Shown: positions 1-5,201 of the stretch, piece after piece | How the letters are laid out: every line of letters begins with the position of its first letter | Position numbering within the stretch: the first letter of the stretch is position 1 | Assembly (NCBI GenBank): GCA_964648005.1 | Contig: CAZYKR010000230.1 | Coordinates: forward strand, 1 to 7,140 | Direction: 5' to 3' | Source: JAGQTE01 sp964648005 | Lineage (GTDB): Bacteria; Actinomycetota; Acidimicrobiia; Acidimicrobiales; Acidimicrobilacustridaceae | DNA: 7,140 nt | Position numbers and translations under genes: made by a program | The notes under the pieces: model-generated | The model's input: only the letters and a program-made list of their open reading frames with translations | The model's database searches: none | What the model was told of the DNA's origin: nothing

Positions 1-567
<567 letters not shown>

Positions 568-616
568 GCGGTCCACCACTGTACCGGCGGGTCCGCACCG
601 CTACCGCACGCGCCGG

Positions 617-1297
617 TCACCTGCCGAGCAGGCCGGCCTCCATGGCCGCCGACACCGTCTCCTGATGGCGCACCAGGCGAGCCAGGGCGTTGTGGGCGAT
701 GCGCGCCGCCGATTCGGGCGGGACGCCGAGCCGGTCGCCCAGAGCCGCCCAGGTGGCCCCGGCCGCCACCCCGATGAGCACGTCGCGCTCGACGTCGGTC
801 AGGCGGGGCGGCCGCACACCGCCGGCGGTGCCGGTCGCCGCGAGGCGATCGACCTCGTCGAGGACGGCTGCGACCACGGCATCGGGCAGGATCGGCAGAC
901 CGAGCGCAGCGCTGCGCACGGCGGTGGCGGTCTGGGTGAGGACGGCCTCGGTCGGCAGGAAGGCGATGGCGCCGTTGCGGACGGCGGCGACCGCCTCGGC
1001 AGGATCGTCGGGGACGCCGAGGACGACGCCGACCGCCGCCGGGGAGTGCACCCGCACGCCGGCGAGCACGCGGGCGGCGCCGACGGGCGGCGCCATCGTG
1101 GCCGTGACGACGACGTCGGCGGGCGCGAACTCGGCGATGGCCGGCACCGAGGCGATGTCGGCCGATTCGGCCACCACCAGCAGGTCGGCTTCGGCCTCGA
1201 GCTCCACGAGCAACTGCCGGCGGCGGACAGAGCTGTCGTCGGCCAGGAACAGGCGCAGCGTCGTGTCGCGCCACTTGTCGGCGCTGACGAAGGACAT
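617..1297 (-). CDS. Response-regulator-like protein: degenerate receiver plus LuxR-type HTH
   Basis: This 226-residue protein has NarL/FixJ layout. Residues 14-125 look like a receiver domain: LRLFLADDSSVRRRQLL (14-30) matches the first strand and helix with acidic pair D20-D21, and DVVVTATMAPP (61-71) matches the strand that normally carries the phospho-accepting Asp. At that position it has A66. The conserved Thr/Ser and Lys positions are also lost (GAIAFLPTE, 109-117, has T116 where Lys is expected). Residues 166-208 (LTDVERDVL, then GDRLGVPPESAARIAHNALARL) match a LuxR/GerE helix-turn-helix, so it probably binds DNA, by a signal other than phosphorylation. The ATG at 1297 was chosen because it directly precedes the receiver strand and lies 10 nt after the preceding gene's stop. 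No Shine-Dalgarno is visible, so translation may rely on coupling to that gene. No partner histidine kinase is in the window. Target genes are unknown; secA just downstream is one candidate. Confidence 0.8.
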   Translation of the reverse strand: MSFVSADKWRDTTLRLFLADDSSVRRRQLLVELEAEADLLVVAESADIASVPAIAEFAPADVVVTATMAPPVGAARVLAGVRVHSPAAVGVVLGVPDDPAEAVAAVRNGAIAFLPTEAVLTQTATAVRSAALGLPILPDAVVAAVLDEVDRLAATGTAGGVRPPRLTDVERDVLIGVAAGATWAALGDRLGVPPESAARIAHNALARLVRHQETVSAAMEAGLLGR

Positions 1298-1307
1298 GGG
1301 TGCGTGT

Positions 1308-1583
1308 CTAGCGCAGGCGGTCGCACACGATGCGTCCCACCATCTTCTGGGCGAGCACCTCAGCGTCGGGATACGAGCCGGCGGCGACGAGCGAGCGCGC
1401 CTCGTCCAGCCGGTCCGACCGCACCGCCGGCAGCGCATGGATGGCTTCGAGGACGCCGTCGGGCACGGCCCGCTCCTCCGGGCCGGAACGCGCCTCGCCG
1501 TCGCGGCCCGCCGGCGTGCCGGTGGGATCGTCCGCCAGGAGGGCCGCAAGCGACCGCTCCACCTGCCTGTTCGTCGGTTGCAT
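1308..1583 (-). CDS. Small FlgM-like (anti-sigma-28 family) protein
   Basis: This is a 91-residue soluble protein with no signal peptide or membrane segment. The N-terminal half is low in structure signal, with a Gly/Arg/Glu-rich linker (about 20-40). The C-terminal part, RSDRLDEARSLVAAGSYPD followed by AEVLAQKMVGRIVCDRLR (55-91), resembles the FlgM C-terminal pattern: basic residues, a helix, Gly-Ser-Tyr, then a helix of the 'IAEKLL' kind. FlgM proteins bind and inhibit the flagellar sigma factor (sigma-28), but there are no flagellar genes here, so the real partner is unknown. I chose ATG at 1583 because a GGAG at 1593-1596 lies 9 nt from it, against only 3 nt from an in-frame GTG at 1589 that would add two residues. 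The gene sits 18 nt after comF and 10 nt before the LuxR-type gene, so the three are likely one operon. The reading frame is well supported by context; the family call is tentative and rests on a motif read by eye. Confidence 0.6.
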   Translation of the reverse strand: MQPTNRQVERSLAALLADDPTGTPAGRDGEARSGPEERAVPDGVLEAIHALPAVRSDRLDEARSLVAAGSYPDAEVLAQKMVGRIVCDRLR

Positions 1584-1592
1584 CAGCACGAG

Positions 1593-1596
1593 CTCC
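1593..1596 (-). promoter_or_regulatory. Shine-Dalgarno GGAG of the FlgM-like gene
   Basis: The minus strand reads GGAGCTCGTGCTGATG between the comF stop and the FlgM-like gene. Spacing is 9 nt to the ATG and 3 nt to the in-frame GTG, which favours the ATG as start. Confidence 0.55.
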
Positions 1597-1601
1597 GTCG
1601 T

Positions 1602-2267
1602 TCACGCGCGTTCCGCCTGCAGCGGTTGTCGGCTCGCGCACGACGTGGCTTGAGCCCCACCTGGCGATCGGCGCGGCGGCGTGGCCGCCAGCACCAAGCC
1701 GATGACCCGTGTCGCCCCGGCCTGGCGCAGGGCGGCGGCCGCGGCCTCGAGGGTGGAACCCGTGGTGCACACGTCATCGACCACCACGACCTGTGCCGGT
1801 ACCCGGCCCCGTGCGACGAGTGGCAGCGGGCGCCTGCGGTCGGCGGCCGACCGCCCCGTCTGTGGCGGGCCGGCGCCGCGGCGCAGCAACCGCTGCACCG
1901 GCAACCCCAGCGACCGACCCACGGCTCGGGCGAGCACCTCCGCTTGGTCGTAGCCGCGATCTCGGCGCCGCCGGCCCGACGTGGGGCACCAGGTGATGAC
2001 CGGGGCGCGGGCCACCTCGGCCGACGGGAGGACCCTCGCCAGGGCCGGAGCCAGCACGGCGGCCAACGACCGGTCGTGGCGGAACTTCACGGCGGAGACG
2101 ACGGCGCGGCCCGTCCCGGCGTAGTCGATCAGGGCGTGGCACCCGTCGAGGCCGGCGGGCACGGGAAGCGGCCGCGCCGGTACGAGGGAGCGTGCGCACG
2201 GACCGCACAGCCGCGGGCCGACCACGCCGCAGGCGACGCAACAGGTGGGGAGCAACACGGGGAGCAC
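1602..2267 (-). CDS. comF: ComF family phosphoribosyltransferase-like protein
   Basis: A 221-residue ComF/GntX-family protein, close to the family's usual length. At the N-terminus, Cys residues at 9, 10, 13, 21 and 24 (CCVACG, then CGPC) form the short zinc-ribbon typical of ComF. RGYDQAEVLARAVG (104-117) is the ComF equivalent of the common RGFNQA segment. The PRPP-binding loop is VVVVDDVCTTGSTL (160-173), with the two acidic residues and the Thr-Thr-Gly-Ser turn. ComF proteins are cytoplasmic; in naturally competent bacteria they help take up or process single-stranded DNA, but the reaction of actinobacterial members is not established, so a competence role should not be assumed. The start is GTG at 2267, with AGGGG at 2277-2281 spaced 9 nt; the zinc ribbon begins 8 residues later, so little N-terminal sequence could be missing. 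A tail after about residue 195 is poorly conserved in character. It lies 25 nt downstream of the acyltransferase gene, with no terminator between them. Confidence 0.92.
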   Translation of the reverse strand: MLPVLLPTCCVACGVVGPRLCGPCARSLVPARPLPVPAGLDGCHALIDYAGTGRAVVSAVKFRHDRSLAAVLAPALARVLPSAEVARAPVITWCPTSGRRRRDRGYDQAEVLARAVGRSLGLPVQRLLRRGAGPPQTGRSAADRRRPLPLVARGRVPAQVVVVDDVCTTGSTLEAAAAALRQAGATRVIGLVLAATPPRRSPGGAQATSCASRQPLQAERA

Positions 2268-2276
2268 CGTACGGCG

Positions 2277-2281
2277 CCCCT
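2277..2281 (-). promoter_or_regulatory. Probable Shine-Dalgarno AGGGG of comF
   Basis: AGGGG on the minus strand lies 9 nt before the GTG at 2267, inside the 25-nt gap after the acyltransferase gene. It supports the GTG start but is GC-rich and could be chance. Confidence 0.4.
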
Positions 2282-2292
2282 GTGACAGCGAC

Positions 2293-4428
2293 TCAGGCTG
2301 GCGCCGTCGTGGTGGTCGCCTGCGAGGGCTCGACCGCCTCGATGCCGAGCGTGGCGTAGATCGTCGGGAGCATGGACTGCCACACGATCTGGGACCCCTC
2401 GGGCGTGAAGTGGAACCCGTCGGTGCTGAGCAGCGTGTCGCCGGCGAAGGCCTGGAACGTGGAGCCGTCCGGGCACAGCAGCGCGTTCAGGTCGAACAGC
2501 GTCGCCTTCGTCGGGTTCTCGGCGACCTTCTGGCGCAACAGGTCGTTCATCGCCTGGACCCGGTGGGGCTCGGCCACCTCTTCGTAGGTCGGGTGCTGCG
2601 GCGTGGGCGCATCCAGGTCGACACAGGGCACGGTGACGATGATCACCTTGCCGCCCTGCGACGACAGGATGTCGATGGCCTGCTGCACGGTGTCGCCGTA
2701 GATCTGGTTCCACTCCGGTGTGCCGACCTTGACGTCGACCTTGTTGCCGGCGGCGTCCTCGAACCGGCGGTCGTAGAGGTCCCAGCCGAACGCCAGCAGG
2801 ATCGTCGCCGCCGGCCGGATCTGGTTGACGTTGGTCTGGTAGAGCTCGGGCCAGGTGCGGCACTCGTCGTTGCGCGGCGTGGCCTGGCCACGCAGGTACA
2901 CGTCGCCCTCGCCCAGGCCGCAGCCGAGGATGGTCGAGGGCCACAAGGCGATGCCGGCGTCCTTGTCGGCGCGGCCGTTGAGGTGCTGCCACATCACCTG
3001 CGGCATCGAGTCGCCGGCCATCATCATCGGGACACGTCCGTCGGCCATGAGGTTGAGGTCGACCTGCACGTCCTCGCCGGACTCGGCGCCGATGGTGGTC
3101 GATGCCAGGAAGGCGATGGCGACCACCACGGCGGTGACGGTCATGGCGATCTTCTTGCCCGCCGTCGGGAGGCCCTTGAATCGGATCGGGTTCTCCCAGA
3201 AGCGGAACGACAGGTACGACACCACGAAGGTGACCGCCAGCTTCAGGATCACCAACGGGACGAACGACATCGTCGTGGAGAACAACCCGTCCAGCCACAC
3301 GTACACCGGCCAGTGCAAGACGTAGATGCTGTACGACAGGCCGCCCAGCCACACGAGGGGTTTCCACGACAGTCCGGCACCGATGCGCGTCGGGCGCGGC
3401 GCCATCATGGCGACGATGCCCGCCGCCACGATGAGGTCCCAGACGAAGAACCCGCCGGTGTAGAGCCAGGTCAACCCTTCGCCCTGGATGGCGAGCCAAC
3501 CGAAGATCTGGCCGCCGATGCCGATGACCGCCAGGATCTCGAACGTGCGCTGCTTGACCTTGGTGAGGTCGATGCGGTTGACCAGGAAGGCGGTGGCGAC
3601 GCCGATGAGCGAGCCCTGCAGGCGGGTGTCGGTGCCGAAGTACAGGCGCGACATGTCGTTGCCCGGCACCATGTTGAAGAAGACCTGCGCCCAGTGCGGC
3701 AGCGACTCGGGGTCGATGCCCATCGGGGCGTAGCCCTCGGTGGTCAGCTGGCCGAAGCGGAACAGGATGGCCATCCAGATGGCCGAGGCGGCACCGCCGG
3801 CGAAGGCGATCCACATGTAGCCCTTGCGGTACGGGCCCCACTTGCGGAATGCGAGGAAGACCGCCACGGCGATGAGCAGGTAGAACTGCTCCTCCACCGA
3901 GAGCGACCACGTGTGGCGGAACGGCGACGGTGCGGCGAAGCCCTCGAAGTAGGACTGGCCGGAGAAGATGAACCACCAGTTCGACACGTACATGGCGGAC
4001 GTGACGCCGTCGCCGCGGATGCGGTCGAGCTCGAACGGCGACGCCGTGAACACCGAGTACAGCGTCACCAGGACGAACAACGGGATGAACGCCGGGAGGA
4101 GCCGTCGGGCACGCCGGTGCCAGAAGCGCTTCAGGCTGATCCGGCCCGTGTTGTGGCGCTCGACCAGGAAGAGCGACGTGATCAGGAAGCCGCTGAGCAC
4201 GAAGAACGTCTCGAGGACGAACAGCGCGCCGTCGCTGAGCCAGCTGACGTGGGCGTGCCAGAACAGCACGACCATGATGCCCACGCCGCGCAGCCCGTCG
4301 AGCGCGGGCAGGTAGGGCATCTTGCGGCGTTCGGTCGGCCCGCCGGCGGGCGAAGCCGCGCCGCCGTCGGCCGGCGCCGGTGCGGTGTCGGTCGACGCGG
4401 CAGGCGTCGGATCTGCGGTCGCCGCCAT
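2293..4428 (-). CDS. Membrane O-acyltransferase (acyltransferase-3) fused to SGNH hydrolase-like domain, copy A
   Basis: A 711-residue OafA/YrhL-type protein, expected to move acyl groups across the membrane and attach them to an exported glycan or other envelope polymer. Order: an Ala/Pro/Thr-rich, probably disordered cytoplasmic N-terminus (1-36); the acyltransferase-3 domain starting at YLPALDGLRG (39-48), with candidate catalytic H58 in FWHAH, the basic KRFWHRRARRLLP segment (100-112), HTWSLSVEEQFYL (172-184) and WKPLVWLGGLSYSIYVLHWP (355-374); about ten hydrophobic segments; a last membrane span (427-443); then an extracytoplasmic SGNH domain. That domain has AGDS (471-474, nucleophile S474) and DGFH (670-673, Asp-His pair). 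Block III reads FGWDLYDRR, with Asp where Asn is usual. Four cysteines (503, 523, 602, 652) are all in the SGNH part. The ATG at 4428 is preferred over M37 because it overlaps the lipoprotein stop (TGATG) and has GGGGG 4 nt upstream. It is a close paralogue of the truncated gene at 5188-7140. The substrate is unknown. Confidence 0.93.
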   Translation of the reverse strand: MAATADPTPAASTDTAPAPADGGAASPAGGPTERRKMPYLPALDGLRGVGIMVVLFWHAHVSWLSDGALFVLETFFVLSGFLITSLFLVERHNTGRISLKRFWHRRARRLLPAFIPLFVLVTLYSVFTASPFELDRIRGDGVTSAMYVSNWWFIFSGQSYFEGFAAPSPFRHTWSLSVEEQFYLLIAVAVFLAFRKWGPYRKGYMWIAFAGGAASAIWMAILFRFGQLTTEGYAPMGIDPESLPHWAQVFFNMVPGNDMSRLYFGTDTRLQGSLIGVATAFLVNRIDLTKVKQRTFEILAVIGIGGQIFGWLAIQGEGLTWLYTGGFFVWDLIVAAGIVAMMAPRPTRIGAGLSWKPLVWLGGLSYSIYVLHWPVYVWLDGLFSTTMSFVPLVILKLAVTFVVSYLSFRFWENPIRFKGLPTAGKKIAMTVTAVVVAIAFLASTTIGAESGEDVQVDLNLMADGRVPMMMAGDSMPQVMWQHLNGRADKDAGIALWPSTILGCGLGEGDVYLRGQATPRNDECRTWPELYQTNVNQIRPAATILLAFGWDLYDRRFEDAAGNKVDVKVGTPEWNQIYGDTVQQAIDILSSQGGKVIIVTVPCVDLDAPTPQHPTYEEVAEPHRVQAMNDLLRQKVAENPTKATLFDLNALLCPDGSTFQAFAGDTLLSTDGFHFTPEGSQIVWQSMLPTIYATLGIEAVEPSQATTTTAPA
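3962..3985. repeat. Exact direct repeat within acyltransferase copy A (partner at 6887-6910)
   Basis: Twenty-four bases are identical to 6887-6910, an offset of 2925. They encode the shared SNWWFIFS segment and are a leftover of the gene duplication, not a separate element. Confidence 0.85.
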
Positions 4429-4437
4429 CAGGCCCCC
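4426..4437 (-). promoter_or_regulatory. Coupled stop/start junction (TGATG) with upstream GGGGG
   Basis: The lipoprotein stop TGA (4430-4428) and the acyltransferase ATG (4428-4426) share one base. A GGGGG (4437-4433) sits 4 nt before the ATG, inside the lipoprotein's last codons. This arrangement is typical of translational re-initiation and fixes the start of copy A. Confidence 0.7.
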
Positions 4438-5201
4438 AACGTCGACTGGAGGCTCGACGGCGAGGCGACGACCTCGACGCGCGCGACGGACGGCGGCAAC
4501 GGGTGCGGCTTCACGATGGAGAAGGCGCCGGTGCCCTCCTTCTCGACGAAGGCCATGCTCGACGTGTCACCGCCGACGATGGCGCCGCCCTCGTCGAACT
4601 GGACCGACACGAGGCGCAGGTTCTTCATGTTCTGCCCCCAGGTCGAGGTGATCTGACCGGTCACGCGGGCGGGAGACTGCTCCGGCGGGCTGAACACCAC
4701 GTCGGTGGCGGCGAGGGTCCCCCACGCCTTGTCCGGGTTGGCCGGCCACCAGGTGTCGACCAGCGCCTTGACCTCCATCCGCTCGACACCCGCCATGGCC
4801 ATCGTGTTGGCGGCCGCCGCGGGGAAGCCGGGCAGCACCACCGGCACGCGTTGGTTGTCGGTGCCGACGACGGCGCCGTCGGCGTTGTAGAACTCGACGC
4901 TCAGCAGCACCGGCGCCGCAGTCCAGGCCTCGTTGGGGTTGCGGATGACCACGGCGTAGGTGGCGGTGTCGGGCAGGCCCCCGGTCGCCGGCATCTGCGT
5001 CACGCCGGTCTGCACCACCTCGATGTCGAGACGGTCCTCGATCGGTGCTGTCGACGTCGTCGGCAGCGTGGGTTGGGTGGCGGGGACCGTCGTGCCCGAC
5101 GTGTCGGGCGCCTCCTCGCCCGAGCAGGCGCTCATCGCCAGCACCGCGCTCAGCAGGACCGCCCCGAGCACGAGCATCCATCGACGCTCACCCACCATCA
5201 T
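4428..5201 (-). CDS. Lipoprotein with two FxLYD-like beta domains, function unknown
   Basis: A 257-residue exported protein. The N-terminus has a basic start (GERR), a hydrophobic stretch (8-22) and a lipobox-like MSAC with Cys at 26; Met at the -3 position is less usual than Leu, but the rest fits a type II signal peptide. A Thr/Pro/Ser-rich linker (31-53) would hold the folded part off the membrane. Two stretches look alike: about 79-150, with VEFYNADGAVVG (102-113) and a following VLPG, and about 178-247, with VQFDEGGAIVG (200-210). Both follow the pattern of FxLYD-type immunoglobulin-like beta domains, found in many secreted bacterial proteins and not tied to one function. The start at 5201 has AAGG 6 nt upstream, inside the end of the previous gene; a second ATG follows directly. 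The gene overlaps acyltransferase B by 14 nt and acyltransferase A by 1 nt, so it is probably part of the same system, perhaps an outer-face partner for the acyltransferases (inference). A role in the envelope is likely; a specific role is not known. Confidence 0.85.
   Translation of the reverse strand: MMVGERRWMLVLGAVLLSAVLAMSACSGEEAPDTSGTTVPATQPTLPTTSTAPIEDRLDIEVVQTGVTQMPATGGLPDTATYAVVIRNPNEAWTAAPVLLSVEFYNADGAVVGTDNQRVPVVLPGFPAAAANTMAMAGVERMEVKALVDTWWPANPDKAWGTLAATDVVFSPPEQSPARVTGQITSTWGQNMKNLRLVSVQFDEGGAIVGGDTSSMAFVEKEGTGAFSIVKPHPLPPSVARVEVVASPSSLQSTLGA

Noticed and set aside
568..592. A secA promoter with TACAGT as -10 box
   Set aside because: A TACAGT-like hexamer is present on the minus strand, but no -35-like sequence lies at a suitable distance and the leader would be very short.
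584..616. A terminator hairpin between the LuxR-type gene and secA
   Set aside because: The CCGGCG/CGCCGG arms are only 6 bases with a 21-base loop and no T-run follows on the minus strand.
1298..1549. Upstream extension of the LuxR-type gene to a start at 1549
   Set aside because: The extra 84 residues overlap the FlgM-like gene in another frame and are Arg/Pro/Ala-rich without structure. The receiver fold begins just after the ATG at 1297.
1602..2267. comF as evidence for natural competence
   Set aside because: ComF-family genes are widespread in bacteria not known to be competent, and no other competence genes are in the window.
2129..3976. A 615-codon minus-strand open frame overlapping acyltransferase A and comF
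   Set aside because: It is out of frame with both recognised genes, has no domain features and is rich in Arg, His, Gly and Pro. It is a shadow frame.
4318..4320. Alternative start at M37 of acyltransferase A
   Set aside because: It would remove only the disordered N-terminus, but it has no Shine-Dalgarno and would leave a gap after the lipoprotein gene, whereas the ATG at 4428 overlaps the stop codon directly.
2245..4656. An 803-codon open frame on the plus strand, and other long plus-strand frames
   Set aside because: They mirror the minus-strand acyltransferase and other genes with recognisable domains. Their translations are His/Arg/Asp-rich without motifs, as expected for antisense frames in GC-rich DNA.
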